Shown in pieces: positions 45,990-60,942 of a DNA stretch of 64,000 bases (positions within the stretch are counted from its first letter, which is position 1; every line of letters starts with the position of its first letter). The DNA comes from Andrena cerasifolii (Eukaryota; Arthropoda; Insecta; Hymenoptera; Andrenidae). The notes beneath the pieces are model-generated. The model was not told the DNA's origin. It saw only the letters and a program-made list of their open reading frames with translations, and made no database searches. The stretch lies in the NCBI RefSeq assembly GCF_050908995.1, contig NC_135133.1, forward strand, positions 8,846,001-8,910,000. The letters are read 5' to 3'. Both the position numbers and the translations under genes were made by a program.

Positions 45990-48900
45990 TCTACAAACCT
46001 GCACAGTTTCAAAAAAATCGGGATGACAGAGATGTGTTCAGAATGTATTAGAGAAGCGTTTCAGCAGCTTCTACGACAAAGCCTTTTCTTCTATAGCCAA
46101 GGCCTAAAAGCCCTTTTCAAGTTCTATTCCACAGACCTCTTTGGACTACTCAACTTGATTTCCTAAATGTAGTCAAAAAGGAATCACTTTGCGTGGACCA
46201 CTCCCTGCAGTCGATGGCTAACAATTGTAAACGGCACTAGAAAAAAGAGTACACCGTCGTCGTGCTTCTCGCCGTCGCACCTCCCATTAAATCGACTCCG
46301 CGAGCAGCAGTTTAGCGAAACAGAAATAGCAGAATCTCACCGGGTCGTGTTTTTGCTCGGTAATCTCTGAAATTAATAGGGGCTCGAGGAAACGCACGGG
46401 GAAACGGCAGTTCGCCCCGCAAGTTTCTACCAAAGATAGCTTCGTATTAATAACGAGGGCGTCTCTAACGTGACGCTTCGTTGGGAACAAGGACTGATCC
46501 TCGAAGGTCTCGTTCCTTATTCTTCCCTTTGCCTCGCGCGTTGCTTATTTCTTCCTCAAGACCAGCTGCGGAAACCACTCTTATCTCGTGACCCGAGTAA
46601 GGACGAATACGTCGGGGGTGTTCTTCGAGGGCACGTCCACAATTGTTCTTTTTCGTATTCACCGCTCCCCTTTGAGACCTCTCGCGGAGAATCTCGCGTG
46701 CACATTCCTTAGAAGGGAATACACCGAACGCGTGCACACCGATTTCCATGCAACTCTGCAGGTTTCTGGAGTAGCCAAAAATATTCCACGCGTATTCTTT
46801 TTCATTGGCAATTGGCCATGATAAAGGGGTGAAAGCAGCCCTCCAAGATGGAGGTGGAAACATATTCTTTGGAACATCTCGGGAATTATTAGGCGTAGGT
46901 GGAAATTTTTTTTTTTTAAATTATGTGTGTTTGGAAGAGGTATTTTTATTGAACGGGGGTGAAATGAGTGAGAGCTAGAATTGAACGAAAATTTAGCGGG
47001 ATAGTTTTATCAATTTTATGGGACAGTATAGTTATTATTACTATTATTATTAATCGTCTTCGTTACTAAAAAAAGAAGACACCTGAATATTTACAGATGG
47101 CATAGACAATAAGAGTAAAGGCGAGGCTGCAGTGGTAACACTGTTCGGCAGCCTGACCGTGTACTATAAACTAAACTAAAATAGAGACAGCATCAAACAA
47201 ACATAGCAAATGTCAAGAATAAAGTAAAGTAAAAGTAATACTTAAGATTTAAATCTAAATATGAGAATACCACAAAAAGTAAAGTTAGGTAGGAAAAGTG
47301 AAGTGAAAAGTGAAAGTACATGCAATATGTAGCGTTGAAGAAACTTGTTGCATGTGGGAAAGTAAAAATTGGGAATATTAAAAATGTGGGAATATTAAAA
47401 ATCAGTAGGAACGGTTAAAAATTCCATTCGCTGACTTATATAACATCTTGCATTGAAATTAAAATGTCGATGTTTCCTAAAGTATTGGACTGCCTTAACT
47501 TCGATCAGTTTTAATTACTAAACAGGTAAACGACGAAGTGTACTAAAAACCGCTGAGTTTGAAGAGGCACAATTTCCCAAATGAACTCGTTTTTCTGTAA
47601 GCCTCTTTCCTATTCAAGCTCTCGTGTTACTTTTCCTTTTGCGTCACGAGATGGATAATTGCAGTATTAATCAGTCGCGTAAGGGCACAATTTACAAGCC
47701 TGTTAATGGAATTTTATATGTCTGGCGAAGAGCTTGACCCTCCAGCGAGCCAGCTACAATCTCGCACGTTTTGTATCTCGCTGCGTTCTATCGCTGATCC
47801 GAAAGCCCAGCAGCTTTCTATCTACAAATTGTTCTTCGCGTAATGGCGTGATAAACCGAGACATACAGTTTAATAGTCACGGCTGGGCTCTCCCACGGCG
47901 TATTCCTCCGACGGCTCTCCTTTTACGATCACTTTCTGAAACTTCCTTCCAGATAGTCGAAGCCTCATGAAAAAAAGATACGACTGATGGGACCTTTATG
48001 AAGGATCTTATAAACACTCTGCCAGCTCGCACGCTCGCTGGAGCTACTGCCCGGACCATCTTTCCACGAAGATACATCCCCTAAAACCAGGATTCAACGT
48101 CCTCTAATTGTTTTATCATTGCTCTTACTCGCGTCTCAGCTTTGGAACGGTTCCACTTGAAGAAATGTAACATCTCCATTGGAAAATAGATAGATTTCTA
48201 CAGGAATTATTGCAGATGAGTTGGGGCGAAGAAGAACTGAGAGAAATATGATTTTTAAGTAATTAAGCTTCATGTTTCAAATTACTTATTCAGTTAATCT
48301 TAACTATTATTAAATTTGTGATTATTTTGGTTAGATCTGAGACTAGTATCGGGGGGCGTTACACTAAATAATTAAATAAAAAAGAAAGGACTAGTAAAAG
48401 AAATATGGGAATAATAATAATAACAATTTTGCATTGCGCCAGTAGATATTACGAGAAATTGAACTTGAATGAATTGTAAACAGAACAATGATTTGCTGTT
48501 TAAAAACGAATGAATGACAACTTATTTAAAAATCACAAACGAATTCAGTAGAATATTATCTCCAATTGTCAAATCTTTAAGTTAAAAACTTTTCAAATAA
48601 ATTACACTTCAATTTAACCCGAAGTAAGTCGAAGTATCTCAATGTTCAGCTAAATGGTCATCCATCAATTTTAAGGTAGCAACTATCTTTAGAATTTCAA
48701 TTTTCTATACTTCATAAATTTTACTCCACTCCAATCTACTCTAAATTAATTTCGTGTTCTTCTGAACCACCCTTCGCCAAAATTGTCTAAAGTATTTAAA
48801 TCCCCAGAAGAACGTAATCCTTTCTTAAGTTTATCTCATCGTCCACCTTACAAGCCGATGCGTTTCCTACTATTTTCATGAATATTTCCCACAAATTCAC

Positions 48901-51773
48901 CCCCTTTTATGGAACGAGGCAGGAACTGAAAACAAGTTAGCAGAAAGAAACAATCCCCACCTAGAAATTGAATCTGCGTGTTGGTTCAAGCGAGGAAGGT
49001 TACGAGCGAGCCAGATTATTCTTTCCTCACGACGAAACTGGCAAATGTCTCCTTTTCACCTCGAATTTCTCGCGCGAGCGATCAGTTTCTTCCACTCATT
49101 CACCGACTTCCCCCTTTGAAATCTAAAACTCGGGAGGCCACACGTAAAGAAAAACTTCGGTCCAGAACTCCTTCACCCCTTTTGTTATCGTTGGCGAAAT
49201 TTTATTACGAAAAGACAAGCTTTCGTAGTTTTTCGAACGCGGTCTCTGATACAGTTGGAGTTGCTGCTTTCATTGCACATTTCGGTGCCTCTGACAAACT
49301 AATTATCAAGACCAGAGATAACAAGGGACGGGGTGGATGGCGAAACATAAAATTAATTACGCCTGTGACCTGTGCAGTAATTAACTTCTCTTCCCAGTTT
49401 TTAAGTGCACACTCTATTTAGGTCAATTTAGTCAAATTGCAGTTATAGCAGTAGGCGGGCGAAATCTATTCAAATTTGTAAAATTCTTTGGGAAGCCTAA
49501 ACCTGCAGGTTCAATTTCAGAACAATGTCGAAATTATTTTGTAACACACCGAGGACTAAAAAAAGTGTCGAAACTTTTCTATTCAATTTCGCCAAACCGT
49601 GCACAAATTCCATAAATTTATAGATTCTACACTTTTCCACGAGCAAATCGATATTTCTGATAAAAATTCTCCCCGTCAATTTTTTTCTCTATTTTCTACC
49701 GTGAATAGAGCTGCATTTACATCCAGTTTACGAAAAGTCGTTCCCTTATTCATTCTCGTTTCCAGTGAATTTCCATCAATATCTTTCGAAGCCCATTGTT
49801 AATCGAATCCCAAACATTTCCGTTTTGTCGCGCGAATTTCCCGGGGAAGAGTTTTATCCGATCCGAACAGGAGCTTGGAAAAAACTGGGACCACTCGAAA
49901 AAGCGTTGTAAAGGCATTTGTCGACACTCGTTTCATCTTTGTGCGTTTTGCCTGATCAACAATTTCATTCTGCGAAAACGTGGCAACGTTCCCCGTTATT
50001 TTTCACATTTCCTTTGAGGCCGGTCGACGATCACCGACGCCGATCCATCGACGCGCGCGGGTTGCGCGACTGTTGAGAATATGCTTCACGCTCCCAGGAA
50101 GTAAACACGCGACATTCTTTTTTTCTGGGTTCGAGGAGAGGGTTCGATGCAATTCTAGACTCTCAGAAGCTTTCAGAATTGGAAAATTTGTGGAGTTCGG
50201 TGAGCTCGAAATAAAATTTCTGTTAGGGTGAACTCAGCACTTTGAAATGAAATTTTTTGCGAGTTCGAGGATAGGAGTTTTGATCGTGGTTTCACACGTG
50301 TAATGCTAGTTTTGTCATTTTGACAGTGCAAAATCGATTATGCTTTAAAGTTTGATATTTGAGCGGAGTAAATTCAATTTCTTTGGCGCATGGCTATTTT
50401 TTATAGATAAATACAGTCATCAGTTTTCGAATTTGAATCCTGCAGTTTGTTTACAATTTTTTACTTGCAATATTGAGAATACAATTCCCAAGTACACCCT
50501 CGAATATTTTAAAGACCATTTGAAACTCAAAAATAGAAGAATTCTATTTATATTATTTCTTTTGTGTTCCATTAGATCCCCCAAAGAAATAAAAAATTAA
50601 TATCTATATATCTATAATATTCTAATTATCTCAATAAAATCTTTCCTTCTCTGTACTTCCTAGAGCATTTAAAATTTTAGTCTGTAATCGAAACAATATA
50701 TTTTAGTCATCAATTTCACCGAAGACAATTTTTCACCCCCCATCTCGTTAACAAATTCAAGTTTAAATTATCAATACTTAATCAAACGAATCTCTTCTTC
50801 TCGCCCATATTGGTAAAACGAAAAGATGAATACTAGCTACTAACTTAACCGTCGAGCTTCCAAACTGACCCGATAAATTCTGCATATCGGTGTAATAAAT
50901 CGTCACCTACGGCAAAAACTGTAAATTCTTCAACGTGCCGTTGACGTAGCACGTGTAGAAGTTCGTTACCTCATCGATCATACCTGGAATTGAATCCTGT
51001 TCCTTGTATTTACGTTGTCCCTTGTTTGCTAATATTCCCCCACGCGATTTTGCGAGAAGCTTTATCATCTGTTGACACCTTCGACTACGTTTCTATTTTG
51101 TCGATTCAATATACAAAGTTTCGTGATTGCATTCTACGCTCAAAGTATTTGACTGTCAAATTTTTGATTTAAGAATCAATCATTTCTGATCGAAACTGTT
51201 GCGATCGAATTTACCCTTTAAGCAACTGAAGTCTCTTTATTTTGTCCTTTTTCACGCGTTCGATGTGGCAGTAGAAACGGAATTAATTTTATAAGCAGAC
51301 TAAAAATGTACTCCTGCTTTTACCAAGTCGCCACGAAGCAGAATCGATGAGAACGCTTCCCATCGCAAATGGAACCCTTTCTCCATGCTCACATTATCAC
51401 TTAGAGCCCGTTTTCAGCGTCATTTACCGGCTACCGAATCTGACTACCAAATTTCTACTGAACCCGAAGGTCCCACTGTTTACCCTCCCTTCTTTCCGCA
51501 CAGGCGAATGGAAATTCCCTGTACGGTGCTACCGTCGTCGTTGACGCGTAAATATTTCAATATTTGAAAATTTCTTGCGTCACAATATACTTATCTAATT
51601 CTGCCAGGAACTCGGACTTGAACCTTCTATCTTCCTTACAGTAGCTCACATAATTTACTGTAATCACAGACTAAAAATACTTGCAGTTTCATAGTAGTAT
51701 AATTTTTCACAAACCAGAAACCTTCAAAATAATGAAAATCCTAATAACAACGAATATTTCCACGATTCTTATA
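45990..51773. other. Stretch without recognisable genes
   Basis: AT-rich sequence with a GC-richer patch near 46500-46750. Open frames of up to 147 codons (48978-49421 plus) show no domain and no splice partners. An ATT-rich simple stretch lies at about 47035-47055. No gene is supported. Confidence 0.5.
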
Positions 51774-52135
51774 CCAGGGTTGATTGTTAAGTAAGGTCTC
51801 CAATGCTCTAAAAATAAATTTGAGACAAGATAAAAAATAAAATTCGTATCAAAATGAAGTAAATTTATTTCTCTTCGAAATTACAGGTTTTTTTAACATA
51901 GTCACTGTGCGCAATTGAATCAAAAGCAAATCAGAAACTCTCTCCATAGACGGAATAAAAGAGTGTATAGAACTTTCATAAACATCTGTAGGACTAGATG
52001 CTGACTACGTTCAAAAATAAACTTGTAATTTTGAAGGGAAATAAATTCACTTGACTTTGATACCAGTTTCACGATCGCATCCTGTCTCAAACATATTTTA
52101 AATGATTGCAGACCTTATTTATCAATCCACCCTCG
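51774..52135. mobile_element. TA-flanked foldback MITE, 362 bp
   Basis: The left end is CCAGGGTTGATTGTTAAGTA and the right end, reverse-complemented, is CGAGGGTGGATTGATAAATA, both followed by AGGTCT. TA flanks are at 51772-51773 and 52136-52137. The arms continue through TTTGAGACARGAT, TATCAAARTNAAGTRAATTT and ATTTCYCTTC. A mariner-type origin fits the TA target; there is no transposase frame. Confidence 0.75.
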
Positions 52136-54715
52136 TACGTCATAATATATTCTTATAAGAGATTTCAAATTTTTCTAATACGTGCCAGGTGGCAATTAAA
52201 ATCAATTTCCATCGAGTCCAACGACCCAGTATTTCTCCCATTGTCATTTAAATTTCCCCTACCACGAAGACACGTTCCAAAGGGATTTTTTTTTTCAACC
52301 GAGAAATTTCCATTAACGATGAAGCCCGAGTTTCGACTGCGGTGGGTAACGCGTTTTCCGCGTGATTCGGTGGAGTTTTTTTTCGAAGCTCAGAATCGTG
52401 TATTCTGCAAAGCGTCGCGTTTTCTCGCGAGCATTGGCTACGTGGCGCGACCAGGAAGCCTGATCGAGTTTTGGTTGAATTTCGTGGCCCGTAGTCCAGG
52501 AAACTCTGCCATTATCCGTGCTCGCGCGTTCCAGGCGTCGAAGCGGTTTTAATGCGCCGGATTCGCCTCTGAATACGTGTGCGCGGGTACAAATGCATTG
52601 AATAAGGAGTAGCTACGTTTCAGACGAAATGCGATTAAGGAACTTCTAATGAAAGCCTTTATACCGTACACGTCGAGTATAATGTCGTTGTTATTGTGGA
52701 TTCGCTTCCGCGTAATTTTGGAAATTACTTCGACTCGATTCACTTTGCTCCCAGTGAAACAGAGCTTGCTGGAACTTTCGCGGCAGATTACGAGTTCGTA
52801 CGTCGAGTCACCGAGCTCGTAATTTCGGGAGCGTGGGTGACGTGGCGTTTGTAGGAATTTTGCAAGAATTTTTGTAAAATAAAATGCATAATAAATTTCC
52901 AAAACTGGAAAGGGCAGATTTTTGCAGTCGATGGATATTGAAATGGAAAGCAAATTTATTTTTTAATTAAATTGAAATTGGTCACTCAAATAAATTTGAT
53001 TTTCATTTCTGCATCGATTAAGTTAAACAGGTTTATCGTCTATTTTGGTTTGTAAATTCCTGCCCCAACGGAGTTGTGTCTATGCGTTTTATTTCAATTT
53101 GGGGGAAGTTAGTTGAGAAAACAAAGAAAATAGAGACGGTGTTAGATGAGCTCCATTGGTTGTGAAACAGAAACGAGCGACCAGAAACTCCATATTCCAC
53201 TTAAAATTTCCATGAAAACTATAATGGCTGGGAACAGCCGCAGCGCAATTTCGCGTAATTCAGTTTCACAGCTCGTTGAACGTTACCGAACGCACTTTGA
53301 CGGATCCGCTGTTGCAGTTTCAAAGCTTTTCCCTGGAAAATTGGAAAAGTACTTATTTTCCTTTATTTTGTGTGTTCGCCGTGACACGCGGAGTTACAAT
53401 GACACATAAGTGACGTGCAATTTCAGCTCAGGCGTAATTAAGGTTAATTTAAATACAGCTGGCGGAAAGCTGAAGAAGTAATGCCGCGTTGAAAAGGGGA
53501 GCGGATAGTGCCAAAGGCAGCAGAGAGCAAATAGAAAAATGAGCGTGTTGCGAAAATCTACAAAAAATAGATTCATTTAACTCTGTAACAGTAGGGAGAG
53601 TTGGTACAATGAAAAGATACTCGCAGCTCTTTTAAACCGAGAAAAGGTGCGAAGCGAACTGTATATCATTAGCTAGAAGATTGCAAGAATGAAATGCAAT
53701 TATAAAAAAGAACTACGAAATTTCCTAAAATAATAAATGTAATAAGAAATGTGAAAACGGTAAGCAGAAATTGAACTCAAATGCCACGAGTGTTAATATA
53801 ATGAAATTCAGTATTAAGATTTATTGAATTAAATTACAAGCACTTTGCAACATTTTGTTTCTTCTATATTTTTTATTACATAATAAACGAAACTCTTAAT
53901 TATTTCTAGTGTTTTTTCTTTAAAATAGACCAATTTAATATTACCGTGCGTTTCATTTGTATACCGTTGCATTTTTTATATAAAAAATATTTGTATTTCT
54001 CGTTAGTTTCGTATCTTTGCGTTTGTTTCCAAACTTGTTACCAGAAGTTTATTATTACCATCTGTGCGTATCACTGTACGGTAGATTTTATGTAGGTATT
54101 AAATATAGCGGGTCTATATTTGCTTCGTAACGATCTAAGCACAAGAAATTAGATATAACGTCTCTATTTCGAAGGCAATTAATCAAGGCAGCGGTCCACT
54201 CGCTCCGAACGCTGTGTCCTCGAGCATCGCAACTTCCCATCGATCGCTGGATCCAGCGATTAAGTGAAACTCGTATCGGGGGAGTCATTAGCAAGTTGTT
54301 AGTAACGTTAAGCAACTTACCAAATCGAGCATTCCGCTGCTTTACTTCCCGTTTCAATTACGAGCGTTGCGTCGTGTTGCTACACCGATTCAATTAAAAT
54401 AATTAACGGAAGATACGGTTGCGCTTGCTAGTGTCTGTCCATACGAGTTCCTTAAGTTTGTTAAAAGTCTAGCTAATACTCTGAAACGGTTCAGGTGCAA
54501 TTTAGTCGGCATGCGTTTTGCTGGAATTAATAAGCAGAGCTTGTCATTGGATTTCTCAGAAACTTTGGGATATAATTTCGAAGGTTGTAGTGATTAAAAG
54601 ATTTTACATAAAATTCCGATGGTTAGTTTAACGAGTTATGAAGGTAATTTTAAATATTTAGAAAAATTTCAGAAGTTGATAAATGGCAGTTGGAGTTCCT
54701 TGCGAAGTGGCGAGC

Positions 54716-54735
54716 TGTGTGTGTGTGTGTGTGTG
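54716..54735. repeat. (TG)n microsatellite
   Basis: Ten TG units without interruption, in non-coding sequence. Confidence 0.95.
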
Positions 54736-57700
54736 GAATGAAATAGAAATTAATCGAGCACGGCGCTTTCTAAAGGGGGAGAGGAATCGCTGGGCTGATG
54801 GACCGTTTAAATCACAGGGTTTCTGTCGTCGTTGCCCTTGTGATTAATGCTAGCACTGCTATTTGATATAAATTTGGTGTAGCTTAACGGTGTTCTGCCG
54901 ACTAAGCACGCGTACGGTCGTTTTGCACGATCAAAGGGCAGTTCCGGGGCTAGGCTTGCTGATCAAAACCTATTTCTATTTAAAACTAACTAACTCAAAC
55001 GAGGCAGCACATTATTTAAATAATCCACTCTAAAATTTATTCAAAATCCAAATCTATTCTGCATTCTAATTGTACATATTTTATGTAATTTCTAATTCTA
55101 CCACTTTCTACTTCTTGTTTTCTTATATATATATATTTATTTCTTTATCTTCTTGTTATTATTCTTAACGTCTCCTGGTACAATATAGAATTCTTATTCT
55201 TATTATTATTCGAATAACACCCAAGCCTGAACCAAATGCATACTAAATACCTTCCACTCTACTCGAACCAAAAATCAACCCCGCTTCCCAATCCACAAAA
55301 AAACAAAGGAGAAACCTCCCCCCTCCCCCTTCGTTCCATAAAACGGGAAACTTAACCTAGTATCAGCTACACTGTTTGATAGCGCTGTATCATCGTTGCA
55401 CGAGTAAATTTACTCGGAAGTTGGTTACCGGAGGCCTGGTAAAGAGAGACGCGTCTACCTAATGCAAGTGTCAATGGAGGTAAATACAGTGGCTTACGGC
55501 GACGCGTACTACTAATGCACAGGTCGTCATTATGTATACATGCCCGCGGTGTGTACGGTGTACCAATAACGCGGGCTATATTATTATGTGAGCTTCACCG
55601 TTGATCAGCCGATCGGACATCAATCGAGATAATGGCGATAATACGCGCGGTCGTCGCGTCACTCACGCTTCCGCCTCCGTTGGCACCGCGAAGGTGGACT
55701 CGTAAACACGCTCCTAAACTGTTCAAGACATTCCACGGAATTGGATTCGCGAAACACTTTCCCTGCTTCAACGCGCTCGCCGCCGCGCCCTTTCTCCGCA
55801 ACTTTCCATTCAGTCCGCCTGTGCCGAGAACGATTTTGTCGCGTTACGTGAACGCGCTAGGATTGTTGAAACAGGATGAAAATTGTTGTAGTTCAAATAT
55901 CAAGCAATGTCGAAGCAGGAAATATTTGTCATAAAAGAGAACTGGAAACTCATAACTACGCCATGCGAATCGAAATCGGCGCATGGATTTCAGAATTTGA
56001 TTGCTGGGAATATTAAAACCCAGTGCAAATTTGTGGTAGGATAATTAATTTACTGTGCTTCAGGGAACGTGTTAATGGAATAAAGAAGAAAGAAGAAAAA
56101 GAAGATAGGAAGAAAATAGCAGTGTTGAAACAAAGGCTAGGGAAGTTGAAATATTGCTCGGGGTTTCTTGGATTTTGGCTTTTTTCACGAACACTGTGTG
56201 ATCTGTTATAATTGTATAATACTTTCTTGATATATTATCTTAGACATTGAGCTATTTACTTCTATGGTTTTTCTATTTTACAGTGAAATTTGCTCTAGTA
56301 TAGTGGACATGGAAATGTTTTATAATTAATTCTACTTTATTTGTGAGAAAAGTTAATTTTTTTCCTATTCGATATATTCTAATTTCAGTTGTAAATTTTC
56401 GTTCGAGAGTAGTCCTTTCAAGTGTTTCCTTCTGAAAGCTTGTGTTACAAAGAAGACTTCTTCTAAAGCTGTTCGAGACATCCCACGACACCAGACTTAG
56501 CAATTACTTTTCTCGTTTTCTTTGAACACTGACCCATACAGAAAGAAACTTTTTAGTATCTGAAGAAGTTGAAATATTCATTAAAGTTTCTTAAACTTTA
56601 GCTTTCCCGATAGACAGTACCTTGTGCTACGGTAATTATAATTTTTTCAATTATGATCGTGTGTTGCATTTAGTGGATATGCTTCAGGGGTGAGTTCGAC
56701 ACGTCGAGATCTAATTAGTGATATAAAAGAGAGTGACTGAATTGTTGGGAAGGGTTGAAGGTGATGCTTGCATGCCCTTGTTGCTCTCATTTCTTCTTCT
56801 CCCCAACTCTGTCCACCAAAGTCTACTTTATCTCCTCACTCCGTTTATCAATCTTTACTCCATATTTCTACGCACTTACTTACCCTCGCATTTTCTCTCC
56901 TCGTTCCCCCAAGAATTCGTATTAACGAAACATGGAAATAATCCGACCGATTCCAACTGCACTTCCCATACTCTATACCCGCAGAAAGCACGAGATCCCT
57001 ATCTATTCATTACACAAGCCATCTCGTTACTGCGTAGCACATTTTCCATTCAGCCGCTCGATCAATCAGATGCATTCCTAGGCGAACAACCCCCGTTGCG
57101 CTGCGCGTCGCGAAACAAAATAGCGAACTTCATTAACGAACAGCCCTTCGAAACGAGAGTGAAGCACGTGCACCGAAACAATGAGGACATTGTTCCCGAA
57201 CAAGACAGCCCTTTCGAACGATTGTAATCCTGGACAAAGGGGGATTCGACACAATGCGTCCACCATGGGAGATTGAGTTTCCTGGTGATTTTCTACAAGT
57301 TTTCCAAGCCTCCGCCGGACCTTGGGCACTTTGTGCACCGCATCCTTGTTCGCGTTTGGTCCTTGGCAGAACACGCCGGCGAGGAACAATGTAACAGAAT
57401 CGTACGCTTACATTTCCGCGGCATTGTCGTTGCTCGCCTCTCGGCGAAATGCAATTTCCTGCGCGAAGCGGGGAACGCATATCGGCTCGCGCGGCGATAT
57501 GAAAACATCGGAGGAGGTGTCTGCAACTTCGTGGCTGCGGTTCCAAGGACGAATGTGCTGCTCGAGGAAATTGCGCGCAGGATGAGATCAAGCGGCGAAT
57601 AGAATTCTGATTTTCGCCCAGCCTCGTTTGCATAACGCGCAAAGCTGATCCTTCGGGTCGCAGGAGGCTGCGAGCTGTCGCCGCGAGCTGGAAAAGTAGC

Positions 57701-59337
57701 GCGTCGTGTAATTAGGTAGCATTAACCTCGGGCCGCGCAGGCTGCGGGTGAAACGCGATTTCGAAGTTGCAGGAATTTCTGACGAAATTATCCTGGCGTG
57801 AACGTATCGTTGTCGATAATCGTACAACTTGTAACTAGCCGAAATGTGGGTGGGAAGTTTGAAGGCTGTCTGGAATCAATGTTAAAGTGTAGTTGAGTAC
57901 TTATCCGGATGGTTCAGAAAGTTATCCAAGTGTAGAAAATTCTGAAGTGGTAAATAGGGAAGTCGGTTTATTAATGCTAATAATCGTGTGCCATATGCAG
58001 ATAATAAAGACTTTAAGGTTTAAGGGATCAGACTACGTAGTCTAAGTACTGTGACGGACCGAGAAAATAGGTCTGGGTAATTGTTTAAGTAATTCTTCGA
58101 AAAAATTTGGATTCTTTTCTTTACCACGCTGTTATTCTGTAAATCTTCGAAATATTAAAAAAGGGCCCGTTAATGCTCAGGCATTAATTAAATATAATAA
58201 TACTTAATAGACAAATTTCGTTTTTCTGTTCCAGATAATCCAAAATTGAGTCAGCAGGTACAAAACGGTACACCGTTTACCCTCCGTAAAAAGACACCGT
58301 CAGTTTGGAGCCACCTCGTGACAGATAGGTATCTATTTATATTTTCTCAGCTTTTATAATTGTTTTTAACGTTTCACAATATAAGTACTTAAATTAAGTG
58401 CTAACACACAATTTAATCGGACGATTAGTTTCTCTGCAACTTGCATCCGAAGGTTACATACTTTTTCGAGCCGGCATAGTGGTGTAACCCGTTAAGATAT
58501 CAAGGGCACAAATTAAAGCGTATAAACTATGCGAGAAGCTTTTCAATGATCAACAAGTTTCTCTCAATGAAGCCTTCATAAAGACAATATTCAAGCTGCC
58601 AAGTACTTCTTTCATCGCGAACACGCAAATTTCCCGTCGCAATATTCCTCCCTTTCTTTTTTTACGAGGTTAAATCTCCCAAGCGCAGCTTCCACTAGCT
58701 TTAAAGATGAAGCATGACCTCGCGAAATATTGAGGTAAGTCCGGGAACAGTCTGAGTACAGAAGGCCAAAAGTTCAAGGACATTCCCACCGCCTGTCCGG
58801 TGGATCCCTGCCGGGAAGAGCAACCTGAGAATGAGGCAAGTGTCTTTGAAATTTTCGAAAAGCGGGATTCAGGAGGCCACGACGGGGCACGAGCTTGAGT
58901 CTACAGCCTTGTGAAATCGAATATTTTCTTGGTGCCTTTCGGAGGCTCACCCTTAACGCGATGCACGTGGCTGACCCAGCATCCCCTTAATGGTTTTAGG
59001 GTGAGTCCTCCCTCGGGATGTTTCCCTGGTATATACCGAAAAGCTCGTTCGAAGAGAGACAGGGATCTGGCGCTGGTTATTATGTTTTTCTTCCCCCCTC
59101 CCCCTGTAGGCCCTTTGGGTTGAAATTTTCAAGCTGTAGCCTGTACTTTGTGCTTTGTGCTCGAGGGTGGAGGACTTGGGTCACCAGCTTATGGACAGAA
59201 TCTTTGTGAAAAGGAGATTGTAATTTTGAGAACACAGTGCGGGACGAAAATTTTATTCCTGTGAATTTTCTTTTTGTTATGACAGAGAACTTAGCTAAGT
59301 CATTTCCTGCGCCGCTTGCCCCTCTTCCTTACATTTT

Positions 59338-59500
59338 GAAAAAATATTTTTTTCCCTATATGAAGTAAATATTTATTTAAGGGAGGTATTCTCATTTGGT
59401 GGGAAATATTGTTGGTGGATGGGAGAAAATATTTTGTCCAAATATAAAGTAAATATTATTTATTTAAGAAGGTGTCCCTTTTGAGGGGTAAAAAAATCGT
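59338..59500. repeat. Two-copy tandem duplication, ~90-95 bp
   Basis: GAAAAAATATTTTTTTCCC...GAAGTAAATATTTATTTAAG and GAGAAAATATTTTGTCC...AAAGTAAATATTATTTATTTAAG follow each other, and each leads to a G/T-rich end. The second copy is diverged. Confidence 0.6.
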
Positions 59501-60942
59501 TTTTTTTTTGCATTTTCTTAGTTTTTCATCACAAAACTGTATCTGCAGAGCACTGCAGCGAAATTCGTAAAATTGTAAAAGGTCGCGCCTCCCCTTAGTA
59601 CATTTTGTAATGTATGCCTGTTTTTGTGACATTGTGCAATTGTGTCGGTGAAAGCTGCTGCAAAGAGTCGATTGGATTCTGATTCTGTTTCATATAGTTG
59701 ATGCGCTTGGTCCAGATATGTTTTTATAAAATTTATGTAGTGTGAAGCCACAGCCACGTTTCTCTTCCGTTTTATGGAGTACCCACCACGATGACTGTAT
59801 GCTTGTATGTATTTTTGCGAGGGCACGCGTTACGTATATCTCTCTGTCAGAGAGATAGTCGAATAGACACAAGTTGTCAATTTTATCGAACGCTTGGAAG
59901 ATACTTTAGACGGGGGATTTTTGTGCAGCAGAGGAGAGTGAATTGCCAGAAGCGATGTAATAAACTTTTAGCCAGATATTTGACAAAAGAAGCTGAACAA
60001 TTTATTCCTCCGTACAGAGCAACATTTTTTAAATGAAAAATGAAGCTGTGCCATAACTTTCCAACGAATAACACGTACAAAAATATTCACCATCAGCATT
60101 TGCCATAGCTTCGCATTATATTTCTTTAAAACCTATTACACAAAATCCTAATATAATTACCAAAAAAATTATTCAAGTCTTTGCGAACTGTCATAAACAA
60201 TTGATCTTATCACAATACAACAAATTCAATATCATAGCACCCCTTTATCATACAAAGCAACAAATTCAAAATATGGCTTCTGAATATCAAGCAGCATAAC
60301 TATATCTCCCTTCCTCAGCCTCAGAAATACATATCTCCCAAAAGTGGACTCAGCAAATAACATATTCCACCAATATCGACCTCGAGTTCAAAACGATTGC
60401 GTGTCACCAAGGAGGTGCACCTTCGAGGACCACTTCCCTTGATTACCTCTGACAACACAAGGACCTGGAATAATTTAATGCCGCCGCGGAACTTGTCGCC
60501 AGCAATGGAAACGTCCATAATACTCCGAAGGGGCAGCGACATAAAAAAAGGTCCCACCAGTAAACCCCTCGTCCCTTTTGATTGACTTGCGACTACTTCG
60601 TGGTGGAGCTAGAACTTTCACCCGACACTTGACAAATTTTCTGACACCTCACGTTTACTGTTTCCCCTTTTTTCCAACCGGGGCAAGGCACATATGACAA
60701 AGAATCTGTTCAACGCCAGCTGCTGAAGGGCTGGTAATTCTGTAGAATATTCGCGCGAGTTCTGAAAAATACAGCGGACTTCCGTGGGGGAAGCAGGGAA
60801 GGGGATGCTTGCAAAAGTATTTGGGTAAGGGAGAAGGAAAATGAAATATTATTCCTGAGATTTGAGAAATTGTTCGGTGGCTCTTGTATTCCTTTTTTTA
60901 GGTAGACAGCAGCTTTTGATTATCAATGTTTCGGCTAGTTAA

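Larger units (their letters stand above)
52136..60942. other. Stretch without recognisable genes
   Basis: Mostly AT-rich, with GC-richer patches at 55480-55860 and 57250-57740. Open frames such as 52106-52552 plus, 56733-57227 plus and 57133-57642 minus lack domains, and the latter overlap antisense frames. A (TG)n tract lies at 54716-54735 and a short tandem duplication at about 59338-59500. No gene is supported. Confidence 0.5.
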
